DNA from: Paraburkholderia ferrariae NBRC 106233 | Lineage (GTDB): Bacteria > Pseudomonadota > Gammaproteobacteria > Burkholderiales > Burkholderiaceae | NCBI RefSeq assembly: GCF_000685035.1 | Contig: NZ_BAYB01000003.1 | Location: 55,708 to 119,707, forward strand | Length of the DNA stretch: 64,000 bases | Direction: 5' to 3' | Shown: positions 43,568 to 53,520 of the stretch, piece by piece | How the letters are laid out: the number at the start of each line of letters is the position of its first letter | Numbering within the stretch: the stretch's first letter is position 1 | Translations under genes and position numbers: made by a program | The notes under the pieces: model-generated | What the model was told of the DNA's origin: nothing | The model's input: only the letters and a program-made list of their open reading frames with translations | The model's database searches: none

Positions 43568-44449
43568 TCAGGCCGGTTGAACGTGGCCCTCGGCGGGCTG
43601 TGCGTGATAGCCGAGCGATTCCGAAATCACGAGCGCCGTCTTGCTCAGCTGGCCGAGCCACGAATCCTGCAGGCGGTCGGCCGGCGCCGAGAGCGAGAGC
43701 CCCGCAACGAGCTTGCCCGTATCGTCGTAAATGCCTGCGGCGATACAGCGCACGCCCAGTTCCAGCTCTTCGTTGTCGCGCGCGCAGGACTGCTGGCGCA
43801 CGTGCGCGAGTTCGCGTTCGAGGCGGCTCAGGTCGGTGATGCTGTTGCGGGTGTGGCCCGACAGGCCCGTGCGCGTGGCGTAGGCGCGCACGCGGTTGGC
43901 CTCGTCGGCGGCGAGAAAGAGCTTGCCGACCGAGGTGAGGTGCAGCGGCGCCCGGCCGCCGATCGCGCGCACCACCTGCATGCCCGAGCGCTCCGAATAG
44001 GCGCGTTCGATATAGACGATCTCGTCGCCCTGGCGCACCGAGAGGTTCACGGTCTGGCCGGTGAGGCGGTGCAGCTCGCGCATGGGCGTGAGCGCCGCGT
44101 CGCGCACCGAGAGGCGCGCCTTCACGAGATTGCCCAGCTCCAGCAGGCGCATGCCCAGCCGGTAGGTGCCGGGATCGGAGCGGTCGACCAGGCGGCAGCT
44201 CACCATGTCGTTGAGAATGCGGTGCGCCGTGGAGGGGTGCAGTTCGGTGCGCTGCGCCAGTTCCTTGAGGCTGACAGGGTCGCTGTGCGCGGCCAGCGCG
44301 TCCAGAAGGCGCATCATGCGCTCGATTACCTGAATCGAGGTCTTCGGATCTGGCGTGTTTCCACTTTCGCTCATGGGTTCAGATTCGGTTGACGCCGGGG
44401 TAGAGGCCGGGGCCGACACCGAGCTCGATATATTAGGCGGGAAATCCAT
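43568..44449 (-). CDS. IclR-family transcriptional regulator
   Basis: About 293 residues: a disordered Ser/Pro-rich N-terminus, a winged helix (about 40-95, PVSLKELAQRTELHPSTAHRIL) and the IclR effector domain (about 110-270, GGRAPLHLTSVGKLFLA, CIAAGIYDDTGKLVAGLSLSA). The gene is divergent from lutA with a 127-bp gap, so it probably controls the lactate-oxidation genes. The start at 44449 has no clear ribosome site; 44374 (MSESGN) is an alternative that would remove 25 disordered residues. Confidence 0.9.
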   Translation of the reverse strand: MDFPPNISSSVSAPASTPASTESEPMSESGNTPDPKTSIQVIERMMRLLDALAAHSDPVSLKELAQRTELHPSTAHRILNDMVSCRLVDRSDPGTYRLGMRLLELGNLVKARLSVRDAALTPMRELHRLTGQTVNLSVRQGDEIVYIERAYSERSGMQVVRAIGGRAPLHLTSVGKLFLAADEANRVRAYATRTGLSGHTRNSITDLSRLERELAHVRQQSCARDNEELELGVRCIAAGIYDDTGKLVAGLSLSAPADRLQDSWLGQLSKTALVISESLGYHAQPAEGHVQPA

Positions 44450-44576
44450 TGTATCTCGTATTGTGAAAAAAGTAAGCGGCTGCCGGGAAGTCGCACGCAG
44501 GCCGCAATGCGCCCGATGCATTGGTGGCGGCTCCGAAACGTCGGATAATCGGGGACGGTTTTAGAGAGGAGCCCCC

Positions 44577-45299
44577 ATGCGAGTCGGTTTGTTCGTCACC
44601 TGTCTCATCGACACGATGCGTCCCGAAATCGGGTTTTCGGTCATCAAGCTGCTGGAGCAGGCCGGCTACGAGGTGGATGTGCCGCCCGCGCAAACCTGCT
44701 GCGGGCAGCCCGCCTACAACTCGGGCGACCGGGCGCTCGCGCGCGACCTCGCCGAAAAGACGCTGCGCGAATTCGAGCAGTACGACTACGTGGTGGTGCC
44801 GTCGGGCTCGTGCGGCGGCATGATCCGCGCGCACTACGGCGATCTCTTTCGCGACGATCCGGAGTTGATGCGCCGGTACGGCCTGTTGCGCGAGCGCGTG
44901 TACGAGCTCACGGACTTTCTTGTCAGCGTCGCGAAGGTGGAGCTGCCGGCGGGCGAATTCCAAGGGCCGGTCACGTATCACGATTCGTGCTCGGGCCTGC
45001 GCGAACTGGGCGTCAAGGCGCAGCCGCGCACGCTGCTCGCGCAGCGCGGCGTAGCGGTGCAGGAGATGAAGGACTGCGAGCACTGCTGCGGCTTCGGCGG
45101 CACGTTCGCGGTGAAGTACGGCGCGATCTCGACCGCGATTGCCGACGAAAAATGCGCGAACGTGCGCGCGAGCGGCACCGGCGCCGTCGTGCTCGGCGAC
45201 CTCGGCTGCATGCTCAACATCGAAGGGCGCCTGCGCCGCACGGGCGACACGTCCACGCGCGTGCTGCACGTGGCCCAGGTGCTGGCCGGCGACGTCTGA
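44577..45299 (+). CDS. lutA: L-lactate oxidation complex subunit LutA (Fe-S oxidoreductase)
   Basis: This 240-residue protein has two cysteine-rich CCG domains: QTCCGQPAYNSG with SGSCGGM, and DSCSGLRELG with CEHCCGFGGTFAVKY. These bind iron-sulfur clusters or heterodisulfide-type partners. LutA works with LutB and LutC to oxidise L-lactate to pyruvate. AGAGGAG precedes the ATG. lutB follows after 78 bases. Confidence 0.93.
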   Translation: MRVGLFVTCLIDTMRPEIGFSVIKLLEQAGYEVDVPPAQTCCGQPAYNSGDRALARDLAEKTLREFEQYDYVVVPSGSCGGMIRAHYGDLFRDDPELMRRYGLLRERVYELTDFLVSVAKVELPAGEFQGPVTYHDSCSGLRELGVKAQPRTLLAQRGVAVQEMKDCEHCCGFGGTFAVKYGAISTAIADEKCANVRASGTGAVVLGDLGCMLNIEGRLRRTGDTSTRVLHVAQVLAGDV

Positions 45300-45377
45300 C
45301 GGGCCGCTTTCCGCGCCTCTTTCAGCCGCGCCTTCCGCGTTTTTCACCCGCGCTCTTCGAACCAGGATTCCCGAACC

Positions 45378-46817
45378 ATGCAAGTCCAGTCGATGCAGTT
45401 CAAGGCGCGCGCCGGCCAGAAGCTGGCCGACCAGCGCCTCCAGCAGAACCTCACGAAGCTCTCGACCAAGTTCGTCACGGCCCGCGCCGCCGGCATGACC
45501 GAGATCGACTTCCCGGCCACGCGCGCCGCGCTCAAGGAACGCCGCAACCGCGCGCTGGAGAACCTCGACGTCTGGCTCGAACAGTTCGAGACCGAAGCCA
45601 CGCGCCGCGGCGTGACGGTGCTGTATGCGCAGACCGCGCGCGACGCGGCGCGGCTCGTGGCCGAGATCGCGCGGCAGCACGACGTGCGCAAGGTCATCAA
45701 GACGAAGTCGATGGTGTCCGAGGAAATGCAGCTCAATACCGTGCTCGAAAGCATGGGCGTGCAGTCCATCGAAACCGACCTCGGCGAATACATTCTGCAG
45801 ATCAACGGCAACGAGCCGCCGAGCCACATTATTGCGCCCGTGGTGCACAAGGACAAGGAGGAGATCGCCGATCTCTTCGCGAAGACGCACCACAAGCCGC
45901 GCCTGACCGAAATTCCCGACATGACGCGCGAGGCGCGCGAGATGCTGCGCCCGCATTTTCTTTCGGCGGACATGGGCGTGACGGGCGGCAATTTCCTCGT
46001 GGCCGAAACCGGTTCGGTCGTGCTCGTGACGAACGAAGGCAACGAGGGCATGTGCACGGTGATGCCGCGCGTGCACGTGGCGGTGACGGGCATCGAAAAG
46101 GTGCTGCCCACGCTCGAAGACCTCGCCACGGCCATGCGGCTGCTGCCGCGTTCGGCCACGGGGCAGGCCACGTCGAACTATTTCTCCGTGCTCACGGGGC
46201 CGCGCGGCCCGGATGACCAGGACGGCCCGGAGCACATGTACGTAGTGCTCGTGGATGGCGGCCGCACGGGGCTCATCGGCGGCGAGTTCCAGGACATGCT
46301 CCGCTGTATCCGCTGCGGCGCGTGCATGAACCATTGTCCCGTTTATCAGAAGGTCGGTGGACACGCCTATGGCTGGGTCTATCCGGGGCCGATGGGCTCG
46401 GTGCTGACGCCGAGCTACGTGGGCATCGAGCAGGCTCTCGATCTCCCGCAGGCCGCGACGCTCTGCGGCGAATGCAACAGCGTCTGCCCGGTGGGCATCC
46501 CGCTTTCGGACCTGCTGCGCAAACTGCGCGAGAAGCAGACCGAGCGTCATCTGCGCCCCTGGCGCGAGCGCGCCGCGCTGGCCGTGTGGGGCTGGTTCGC
46601 GCTGCACCCCGGCGCCTACGCGCTCCTGACGAAGCTGGGCGTGCGGGTGCTGGAGCGCCTCGGCGGCGAGTCGCGGCTCATCCGCAAACTGCCGCTCGCG
46701 CGCGGCTGGACCGAGGGCCGCGACCTGCCGGCGCCCGTCGGGCGGACCTTCCGCGAGCTTTACGCGGCCCAGCGCACCCACCTCGACGCGACACGGCGAC
46801 AGAACGGGCCGGGCTGA
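45378..46817 (+). CDS. lutB: L-lactate oxidation complex subunit LutB (ferredoxin-type Fe-S protein)
   Basis: This 479-residue protein starts with a LUD domain (about 60-290, KTKSMVSEEMQLN, GVTGGNFLVAETGS). Two ferredoxin-type [4Fe-4S] motifs follow (about residues 310-375, CIRCGACMNHCPVY and CGECNSVCPVGI), then a C-terminal helical tail. It is the electron-carrying partner of LutA. No lutC follows: the next genes are a tiny membrane protein and a phosphatase. Confidence 0.94.
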   Translation: MQVQSMQFKARAGQKLADQRLQQNLTKLSTKFVTARAAGMTEIDFPATRAALKERRNRALENLDVWLEQFETEATRRGVTVLYAQTARDAARLVAEIARQHDVRKVIKTKSMVSEEMQLNTVLESMGVQSIETDLGEYILQINGNEPPSHIIAPVVHKDKEEIADLFAKTHHKPRLTEIPDMTREAREMLRPHFLSADMGVTGGNFLVAETGSVVLVTNEGNEGMCTVMPRVHVAVTGIEKVLPTLEDLATAMRLLPRSATGQATSNYFSVLTGPRGPDDQDGPEHMYVVLVDGGRTGLIGGEFQDMLRCIRCGACMNHCPVYQKVGGHAYGWVYPGPMGSVLTPSYVGIEQALDLPQAATLCGECNSVCPVGIPLSDLLRKLREKQTERHLRPWRERAALAVWGWFALHPGAYALLTKLGVRVLERLGGESRLIRKLPLARGWTEGRDLPAPVGRTFRELYAAQRTHLDATRRQNGPG

Positions 46818-46979
46818 ACAGACGCGAGCGGGGCAGTCAAGCCGGGTCTGACCACTGTTTAACCTGGAGCAACAGTGTGTTCGGCGCGACCGGGTTTTTC
46901 CTGATTGCGAATGTCTATATCATTTCGACTGGCGATAGTGCGTCCCGCACCGGTCGCCCAAGTCGAGAGAGTGCGCATC

Positions 46980-47210
46980 ATGAAAAAGAAAATATCGGTG
47001 TACTGGCCGCTGGCGTTGATCCTGCCCTGCGCGGCCATCGCGTGGGCCCATGCATGGAATACGGCGCAGCAGCAAATGCCGCTCGCCGCCGATCAACTGA
47101 GTGCCGAACTGGCGCGTGCCGTGTCGTACGGCCTCGTCGGCAGCGAAGGCAAGGTTCCCGTCAAGACGCCCGTGGCCGGCGAAGCGCTGCCGCGCACGAG
47201 CGCCATTTGA
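46980..47210 (+). CDS. Small hypothetical membrane-anchored or exported protein
   Basis: This 76-residue protein has a basic start (MKKKISVYW) and one hydrophobic segment (PLALILPCAAIAWAHAW, about 10-26), followed by a polar tail. It may be a signal anchor or a cleaved export signal. The frame opens earlier (46905), but homologous-looking signal architecture begins here. I recognise no family. It lies between lutB and the phosphatase gene without a clear operon link. Confidence 0.5.
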   Translation: MKKKISVYWPLALILPCAAIAWAHAWNTAQQQMPLAADQLSAELARAVSYGLVGSEGKVPVKTPVAGEALPRTSAI

Positions 47211-47291
47211 GCGCGCGGCGCGGCTGCGCTGTGCTTTGTATAATTGCGCCTTCCTGGCCATCTCATATTGACCTTCGCGCCGTCCGACCCG

Positions 47292-47774
47292 ATGAAGAAA
47301 GTTTCCGTCTGTTTCGTCTGCCTCGGCAACATCTGCCGTTCGCCCACGGCCGAAGCCGTGATGCGGCACCTGGTCGGACAGGCGGGGCTGGCTGAGCGCA
47401 TCGACGTCGATTCGGCGGGCACGGGCGACTGGCACCTGGGCGAGGCGCCCGACGAGCGCGCCCAGCGCGCGGGCCAGCGCCGCGGCTACGGCCTCGCGCC
47501 GCTGCGCGCGCGCCAGATCGGCGCGGACGACTTCGAGCGTTTCGATCTCGTTGTCGCGATGGACGACGCGAACGTCACCGCGTTGCAGAACGTCGCGCCG
47601 ACGGCGACGCGCGACAAGATCCGCCTCCTGATGGAGTTCGCGCCGCAACGGAATGAACGTGTCGTCACCGACCCTTATTTCGGCGGCGAGGCCGGTTTTG
47701 AAGCGGTGCTCGATCAGTGCGAGGCAGCGTGCACGGGTTTGCTGGCCGCCTTGCGCACTCAGTTTACTGTCTGA
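47292..47774 (+). CDS. Low-molecular-weight protein-tyrosine phosphatase
   Basis: This 160-residue cytoplasmic phosphatase begins with the catalytic loop C10-LGNIC-R16 (CLGNICRSPTAE) and has the general-acid aspartate in the late DPYF motif. It removes phosphate from tyrosines or small phosphomonoesters. No tyrosine kinase or exopolysaccharide genes are adjacent, so it is a housekeeping-type copy. TATAAT at 47239-47244 may be its -10 element. The isc operon begins 150 bases later. Confidence 0.92.
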   Translation: MKKVSVCFVCLGNICRSPTAEAVMRHLVGQAGLAERIDVDSAGTGDWHLGEAPDERAQRAGQRRGYGLAPLRARQIGADDFERFDLVVAMDDANVTALQNVAPTATRDKIRLLMEFAPQRNERVVTDPYFGGEAGFEAVLDQCEAACTGLLAALRTQFTV

Positions 47775-47854
47775 GCCCTGATTCGCGTCGTACGTCGTTT
47801 TTGGGCGAATTTGGGCTATTCGCAGGCCACCGAATAACCCGTATCGCTGTGCGG

Positions 47855-47879
47855 ATACTTGACTAAACTAGTCATGTAT
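47855..47879. promoter_or_regulatory. IscR type 1 binding site, distal
   Basis: The 25-bp element begins ATACTTGACT and ends AGTCATGTAT, closely matching the ATAsyyGACTrwwwyAGTCrrsTAT-type motif bound by [2Fe-2S]-IscR. It overlaps the -35 and spacer of the iscR promoter. Confidence 0.8.
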
Positions 47880-47886
47880 TTATACT
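47859..47886 (+). promoter_or_regulatory. Predicted iscR promoter
   Basis: TTGACT (47859-47864) and TATACT (47881-47886) are 16 bases apart. Both elements are embedded in the IscR sites. Confidence 0.7.
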
Positions 47887-47906
47887 TGACGAAAATTGTC
47901 GAGAAT
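47882..47906. promoter_or_regulatory. IscR type 1 binding site, proximal
   Basis: A second copy begins ATACTTGAC and continues to TTGTCGAGAAT, offset by 27 bases from the first. It covers the -10 and transcription start, giving autorepression when clusters are plentiful. Confidence 0.65.
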
Positions 47907-47923
47907 TGCGGTTCCCCTACATC

Positions 47924-48457
47924 ATGAGACTCACCACGAAAGGCCGTTTCGCCGTCACGGCGATGATCGACCTGGCCCTGCGCCAGGAGCAGGGCCCGGT
48001 GACGCTTGCGGGTATCAGCCAGCGCCAGCATATTTCGCTGTCGTACCTCGAACAGCTGTTCGGCAAGCTCCGCCGTCATGAAATCGTCGAATCGGTCCGC
48101 GGGCCGGGCGGCGGGTACAACCTCGCGCGCCGCGCGGAGGACGTCACGGTGGCGGACATCATCATCGCCGTGGACGAGCCGCTCGACGCCACCCAGTGCG
48201 GCGGCAAGGGCGCGTGCGAAGGCACCAAGCAGCACGACGGCCACTGCATGACGCACGAGCTCTGGTCCACGCTGAACCAGAAGATGGTGGAGTACCTCGA
48301 TTCCGTGTCGCTCAAGGATCTGGTGGACAAGCAGCGCGCCCGCGAAGGCGCCGCGCCCGCCGTCCTGCGCGACCGCCGCGCCGAGGCGCCAGCGCTCGAT
48401 CCGGTGCGTACCGTGCCGCTCGGGCCGAATTCCATATTCAACATGGCCGGCTCCTGA
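47924..48457 (+). CDS. iscR: Fe-S cluster-responsive repressor IscR (Rrf2 family)
   Basis: This 177-residue protein has the Rrf2 helix-turn-helix (MRLTTKGRFAVTAMIDLAL, ISLSYLEQLFGKLRRH) and the cluster ligands in QCGGKGACEGTKQHDGHC followed by the MTHELW histidine. The holo-form represses the operon by binding the two upstream boxes; the apo-form relieves repression. An 18-base earlier ATG in frame is less likely because IscR proteins start MRLTTKGR. iscS follows after 57 bases. Confidence 0.95.
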   Translation: MRLTTKGRFAVTAMIDLALRQEQGPVTLAGISQRQHISLSYLEQLFGKLRRHEIVESVRGPGGGYNLARRAEDVTVADIIIAVDEPLDATQCGGKGACEGTKQHDGHCMTHELWSTLNQKMVEYLDSVSLKDLVDKQRAREGAAPAVLRDRRAEAPALDPVRTVPLGPNSIFNMAGS

Positions 48458-48514
48458 CCCGGACCACGGCCAGCGCAATACACAGAGCAGCAGACAGAAT
48501 CCCCGGAGCGATAG

Positions 48515-49738
48515 ATGAATAACGACATTCCCCACTTGCCCATCTACATGGACTACAGCGCGACGACCCCGGTCGACCCGCGCGTGGTGGACAAGATGAT
48601 TCCGTACCTGCGCGAGCAGTTCGGCAATCCGGCGTCGCGCAGCCACGCCTACGGCTGGGATGCGGAACGTGCGGTCGAAGAAGCGCGCGAAAACGTCGCG
48701 GCGCTCGTGAACGCCGACCCGCGCGAAATCATCTGGACCTCCGGCGCCACCGAATCGGACAACCTCGCGATCAAGGGCGCCGCGCACTTCTACAAGAGCC
48801 GCGGCAAGCACATCATCACGGTGAAGACCGAGCACAAGGCCGTGCTCGACACCTGCCGCGAACTCGAGCGCGAAGGCTACGAAGTCACCTATCTGGACGT
48901 CAGGGACGACGGTCTGATCGACCTCGAGGCATTCAAGGCCGCGATCCGTCCCGACACGATCCTCGTTTCCGTGATGCACGTGAACAACGAGATCGGCGTG
49001 ATCCAGGACATCGAGGCGATCGGCGAGATCTGCCGCGAGAAGGGCATCATCTTCCACGTGGACGCCGCGCAATCGACGGGCAAGGCGCCCATCGACCTGC
49101 AAAAGCTCAAGGTCGATCTGATGTCGTTCTCGGCGCACAAGACCTACGGCCCGAAGGGCATCGGCGCGCTGTACGTGCGCCGCAAGCCGCGCGTGCGCAT
49201 CGAAGCGCAGATGCACGGCGGCGGCCACGAGCGCGGCATGCGCTCGGGCACGCTCGCCACGCACCAGATCGTGGGCATGGGCGAAGCGTTCCGTATCGCG
49301 CGCGAAGAGATGGCAACCGAGAACGAGCGCGTGCGCATGCTGCGCGACAAGCTGCTGCGCGGCCTCTCGGAAATCGAAGAAACCTATGTGAACGGCGACA
49401 TGGAAAAGCGTGTCCCGCACAACCTGAACATCAGCTTCAACTTCGTCGAGGGCGAGTCGCTGATCATGGCGGTCAAGGACGTGGCGGTGTCGTCGGGCTC
49501 GGCCTGTACGTCTGCGTCGCTCGAACCGTCGTACGTGCTGCGCGCGCTCGGCCGCAACGACGAACTGGCGCACAGCTCGATCCGCTTCACGGTGGGCCGC
49601 TTCACGACCGAGCAGGACGTGGACTATGTGATCAACCTGCTCAAGTCGAAGATCGCCAAGCTGCGCGAACTCTCGCCGCTGTGGGAGATGCACAAGGACG
49701 GCATCGATATTTCGACTATCCAGTGGGCGGCGCACTAA
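48515..49738 (+). CDS. iscS: Cysteine desulfurase
   Basis: This 407-residue pyridoxal-phosphate enzyme takes sulfur from cysteine for cluster assembly. The PLP lysine is in [12 protein letters not shown], cofactor contacts in [12 protein letters not shown] and [10 protein letters not shown], and the mobile persulfide cysteine in [17 protein letters not shown]. The N-terminus [13 protein letters not shown] is standard, and the C-terminal [17 protein letters not shown] carries the IscU-docking tail. Confidence 0.97.
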   Translation: MNNDIPHLPIYMDYSATTPVDPRVVDKMIPYLREQFGNPASRSHAYGWDAERAVEEARENVAALVNADPREIIWTSGATESDNLAIKGAAHFYKSRGKHIITVKTEHKAVLDTCRELEREGYEVTYLDVRDDGLIDLEAFKAAIRPDTILVSVMHVNNEIGVIQDIEAIGEICREKGIIFHVDAAQSTGKAPIDLQKLKVDLMSFSAHKTYGPKGIGALYVRRKPRVRIEAQMHGGGHERGMRSGTLATHQIVGMGEAFRIAREEMATENERVRMLRDKLLRGLSEIEETYVNGDMEKRVPHNLNISFNFVEGESLIMAVKDVAVSSGSACTSASLEPSYVLRALGRNDELAHSSIRFTVGRFTTEQDVDYVINLLKSKIAKLRELSPLWEMHKDGIDISTIQWAAH

Positions 49739-49840
49739 AGGCGCATCGGGCGTGGAGTGTAGCGAACGTAGCGAACATCGACCCGGCCGCAGCGCAACGC
49801 ACGGCGTGCAGCGCGGCCAACGAATTGAAGGAGTGTGATC

Positions 49841-50251
49841 ATGGCATATAGCGACAAGGTTCTGGACCATTACGAAAACCCCCGCAACGTCGGCTCGTTC
49901 GCGAAGGACGACGACACAGTGGGCACCGGCATGGTCGGCGCGCCGGCGTGCGGCGACGTGATGAAGCTGCAGATCCGCGTGGGCGCGGACGGCGTTATCG
50001 AAGACGCGAAGTTCAAGACCTATGGCTGCGGTTCGGCCATCGCGTCGAGCTCGCTCGTGACCGAGTGGGTGAAGGGCAAGACGCTCGATCAGGCGCTCGA
50101 CATCAAGAACACGCAGATCGCGGAAGAACTCGCGCTGCCGCCGGTGAAGATCCACTGCTCGATTCTCGCGGAAGACGCGATCAAGGCAGCGGTGGCCGAT
50201 TACCGCCAGCGCCACACGGCGGACGCGAAGGCCGACGCCGACGCGGCCTGA
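49841..50251 (+). CDS. iscU: Fe-S cluster scaffold IscU
   Basis: This 136-residue scaffold has its three ligand cysteines in GAPACGDV (C37), YGCGSAIAS (about C63) and HCSILAEDA (about C106), and the LPPVK motif recognised by the HscA chaperone. AAGGAGTGTGATC precedes the ATG. The C-terminal Ala/Asp tail is slightly longer than in E. coli. Confidence 0.97.
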   Translation: MAYSDKVLDHYENPRNVGSFAKDDDTVGTGMVGAPACGDVMKLQIRVGADGVIEDAKFKTYGCGSAIASSSLVTEWVKGKTLDQALDIKNTQIAEELALPPVKIHCSILAEDAIKAAVADYRQRHTADAKADADAA

Positions 50252-50417
50252 GGCGCGGAAAGACCCGAGGGAGACCTCGCGGTCCGAAGGCAGGAGCGCA
50301 GCGGACGGCGACGCCGCCCGCTGCGGGATTAACGACTTTGAAGGCAGGCAGCCCGGCGCGGCGGCGTGAGGGAACGGCAAGTCCGGACCCCATGCTGCAG
50401 GGCGCGGCGAAGACGCT

Positions 50418-50741
50418 ATGGCAATTACGTTGACGGAAAAAGCGGCACAGCACGTGCAGAAGTATCTGACCCGGCGCGGCAAGGGCGTGGGTCTGCGCCT
50501 CGGCGTGCGCACGACGGGCTGCTCGGGTCTTGCGTACAAGCTCGAGTACGTGGACGAACTCGCGTCCGAAGACAACGTGTTCGAGAGCCATGGCGTGAAG
50601 GTGATCGTCGATCCGAAGAGCCTCGCCTATATCGACGGCACGCAGCTCGACTTCGTGCGCGAAGGGCTCAACGAGGGCTTCAAGTTCAACAATCCGAACG
50701 TGAAGGACGAGTGCGGCTGCGGCGAGTCGTTCCGCGTCTGA
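50418..50741 (+). CDS. iscA: A-type Fe-S carrier IscA
   Basis: This 107-residue A-type carrier has the three conserved cysteines in [10 protein letters not shown] and DECGCGESF. It delivers clusters to targets. A 166-bp gap, with a GC-rich hairpin around 50297-50325, separates it from iscU, and a terminator-like hairpin follows it. Confidence 0.96.
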   Translation: MAITLTEKAAQHVQKYLTRRGKGVGLRLGVRTTGCSGLAYKLEYVDELASEDNVFESHGVKVIVDPKSLAYIDGTQLDFVREGLNEGFKFNNPNVKDECGCGESFRV

Positions 50742-50758
50742 GTCCGCGCGTAGCGGTG

Positions 50759-50783
50759 AAAAGGCGGCCTGTGCCGCCTTTTT
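50759..50783 (+). terminator. Terminator-like hairpin inside the isc operon
   Basis: AAAAGGCGGC, loop CTGT and GCCGCCTTTTT form a typical intrinsic terminator 18 bases after iscA and before hscB. It probably lowers transcription into hscBA-fdx-iscX, or separates two transcripts. Confidence 0.8.
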
Positions 50784-50842
50784 GACTTTTGATGGGTGCG
50801 CGCGGCGCGCCCGCTGGAATCCGCCCGGGCGGCATACATTCG

Positions 50843-51379
50843 ATGACCTCGCTTTCCTCACTCTCCGACAGCCACTTCGTCCTCTTCGGCCTGCCCGAGC
50901 AGTTCGAGATCGACGCCGATACGCTCGACCATGCCTACCGCACGGTGCAGGCGCAGGTGCATCCCGACCGCTTCGCCGCGGCCGGCGACGCGCAAAAGCG
51001 CGTGGCGATGCAGTGGGCCACGCGCGCGAACGAGGCATACCAGACGCTGCGCGATCCGCTCAGGCGTGCGAAATATCTGCTGCATCTGCGCGGCATCGAC
51101 GTGGGTGCGGAGAACAACACGGCGATGGAGCCCGCGTTCCTCATGCAGCAGATGGAGTGGCGCGAGGCGATCGAGGACGCGGTGGGCGCGAAGAACGTCG
51201 ATGCACTCGATGCGCTCGCGGCCGAGTTGCGCGACGACGAGCGCGCGCGCCTCGCGAAGCTTGCGGCGCTGATCGGCAGCGGTTCGAACCAGGCGGCGGC
51301 CGAGGCGGTGCGCCAGCTGATGTTCATCGAGCGCGTGGCGGGCGAGATCGACGCGCAGATCGAGCGTCTGGAAGGCTGA
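50843..51379 (+). CDS. hscB: Fe-S assembly J-type co-chaperone HscB
   Basis: This 178-residue protein has an N-terminal J-domain (about 8-80) with the HPD motif in VHPDRF and a C-terminal three-helix IscU-binding domain ([15 protein letters not shown]). It brings IscU to HscA and stimulates its ATPase. The start at 50843 ([12 protein letters not shown]) fits the family; an ATG 54 bases upstream would overlap the region just after the hairpin. Confidence 0.94.
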   Translation: MTSLSSLSDSHFVLFGLPEQFEIDADTLDHAYRTVQAQVHPDRFAAAGDAQKRVAMQWATRANEAYQTLRDPLRRAKYLLHLRGIDVGAENNTAMEPAFLMQQMEWREAIEDAVGAKNVDALDALAAELRDDERARLAKLAALIGSGSNQAAAEAVRQLMFIERVAGEIDAQIERLEG

Positions 51380-51477
51380 ATGGGGTGAGCGCCAGGCCGC
51401 CCGCGTAGGGCAGGGCGGGGCGCGAGCCGAATGGATTAAAGCAAGGGGCCATACGGGCTCCCCACACGATCACACAG

Positions 51478-53349
51478 ATGGCATTACTGCAAATCTCCGA
51501 ACCCGGCATGGCGCCGGCGCCGCATCAGCGGCGGCTCGCGGTCGGCATCGACCTCGGCACGACGAACTCGCTGGTCGCCGCGGTGCGCAGCGGCGTGCCC
51601 GACGTGCTGCCCGACGAGGACGGCCACGCGCTGCTGCCTTCCGTCGTGCGCTATCTCGCGGGCGGCGGCCGCCGTATCGGCCGCAAGGCCAAGGCCGAAG
51701 CCGCCACCGATCCGCGCAACACGATCGTCTCGGTCAAGCGCTTCATGGGCCGCGGCAAGGCCGACGTCGAAGGCGCCGAGAACGCGCCGTACGCATTCGT
51801 CGACGCGCCGGGCATGGTGCAGATCCAGACGGCCGATGGCGTGAAGAGCCCGGTCGAAGTCTCGGCGGAAATTCTCGCGACGCTGCGCCAGCGCGCCGAA
51901 GACACGCTCGGCGACGAACTCGTCGGCGCGGTCATCACGGTGCCCGCGTACTTCGACGAGGCGCAGCGCCAGGCGACCAAGGACGCCGCGCGCCTCGCCG
52001 GCCTGAACGTGCTGCGGCTCCTGAACGAGCCGACCGCGGCGGCCATTGCCTACGGCCTCGACAACGGCGCCGAAGGGCTCTACGCGGTGTACGACCTGGG
52101 CGGCGGCACCTTCGACCTGTCGATCCTCAAGCTCACCAAGGGGGTGTTCGAGGTGCTCGCGGCGGGCGGCGACTCGGCGCTCGGCGGCGACGACTTCGAT
52201 CACGCGCTCTACCGCTACGTGCTGGAGCAGGCCGGGCTCGATGCCCACGCGCTCGCGCCCGAAGACGTGCGCCTCCTGCTCGACCGCGTGCGCGACGCGA
52301 AGGAAGCGCTTTCGTCGGCGCCCGAAGCGAAGCTCGAGGTCACGCTGTCGAGCGGCAAGGCCATCGCGCTGACGATCGACGAAGCGCGCTTCGAAGCGCT
52401 CACGCAGGAACTCGTGCAGCGCACGCTCACGCCCACGCGCCGTGCGCTGCGCGACGCGAAGATCGCGGCGAAGGACGTGAAGGGCGTGGTGCTGGTCGGC
52501 GGCGCGACGCGCATGCCGGTGATCCGCCGCGCGGTCGAACAGTACTTCGGCCAGGCGCCGCTCACGAACCTCGACCCCGACCAGGTGGTCGCGCTCGGCG
52601 CGGCGATCCAGGCCGACCTGCTGGCGGGCAACCGCGGCGGCGAGGACGACTGGCTGCTGCTCGACGTGATTCCGCTGTCGCTCGGCGTGGAGACGATGGG
52701 CGGCCTCGTCGAGAAGATCATTCCGCGCAACTCGACCATTCCGGTCGCGCGCGCGCAGGACTTCACGACCTTCAAGGACGGCCAGACCGCGATGGCGATC
52801 CACGTGGTCCAGGGCGAGCGCGAGCTCGTCTCCGACTGCCGCTCGCTCGCGCGCTTCGAATTGCGCGGCATTCCGCCGATGGCGGCGGGCGCGGCGCGCA
52901 TCCGCGTGACTTATCAGGTGGATGCGGACGGCCTGCTTTCCGTGTTCGCCCGCGAGCAGCATTCGGGCGTGGAGGCTTCGGTGGTGGTGAAGCCGTCCTA
53001 CGGCCTCGCCGACGACGACATCGCGAAGATGCTCGAAGACAGCTTCAAGACCGCCGAAGTGGACATGCGCGCCCGCGCGCTGCGCGAGGCACAGGTGGAA
53101 GCCGAGCGCATCATCGAGGCCACCACGGCCGCGCTGGCCGCCGACGGCGAACTGCTCGATGCCGGTGAGCGCACCGCGCTCGACGCGCTCGTGGATGCCC
53201 TGCGCGGCGTCGCGCGAGGCGAGGACGCCGGGGCGATCGAGGCGGCCACGAAGGCGCTGGCCGAAGGCACCGACGAATTCGCCGCGCGCCGCATGGACAA
53301 GGGCATCAAGCGCGCACTTGCGGGCAAGCGGCTCGACGAGATCGGCTGA
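51478..53349 (+). CDS. hscA: Fe-S assembly Hsp70-type chaperone HscA
   Basis: This 623-residue Hsp70 homologue has the ATPase domain ([44 protein letters not shown]) and a substrate-binding domain ([13 protein letters not shown] onward) with a helical lid. It binds the LPPVK loop of IscU and drives cluster transfer. It lies between hscB and fdx as in other proteobacteria. Confidence 0.97.
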   Translation: MALLQISEPGMAPAPHQRRLAVGIDLGTTNSLVAAVRSGVPDVLPDEDGHALLPSVVRYLAGGGRRIGRKAKAEAATDPRNTIVSVKRFMGRGKADVEGAENAPYAFVDAPGMVQIQTADGVKSPVEVSAEILATLRQRAEDTLGDELVGAVITVPAYFDEAQRQATKDAARLAGLNVLRLLNEPTAAAIAYGLDNGAEGLYAVYDLGGGTFDLSILKLTKGVFEVLAAGGDSALGGDDFDHALYRYVLEQAGLDAHALAPEDVRLLLDRVRDAKEALSSAPEAKLEVTLSSGKAIALTIDEARFEALTQELVQRTLTPTRRALRDAKIAAKDVKGVVLVGGATRMPVIRRAVEQYFGQAPLTNLDPDQVVALGAAIQADLLAGNRGGEDDWLLLDVIPLSLGVETMGGLVEKIIPRNSTIPVARAQDFTTFKDGQTAMAIHVVQGERELVSDCRSLARFELRGIPPMAAGAARIRVTYQVDADGLLSVFAREQHSGVEASVVVKPSYGLADDDIAKMLEDSFKTAEVDMRARALREAQVEAERIIEATTAALAADGELLDAGERTALDALVDALRGVARGEDAGAIEAATKALAEGTDEFAARRMDKGIKRALAGKRLDEIG

Positions 53350-53520
53350 GCATAGCGCCGGCAGAGCCGGCCAGGACTGCCGAAGCGGCGTGCGCGCGCC
53401 GCGGCGCCTGCGTGCTTTCCCGATGCAGGAAAGCGTGCGGCGCCAGTAGAATGGGCGCAGGCCGCCGTCGAGGACGGGGGACTGCACCCGGTATGAACGT
53501 TATTGGAAACGGAATTCACA

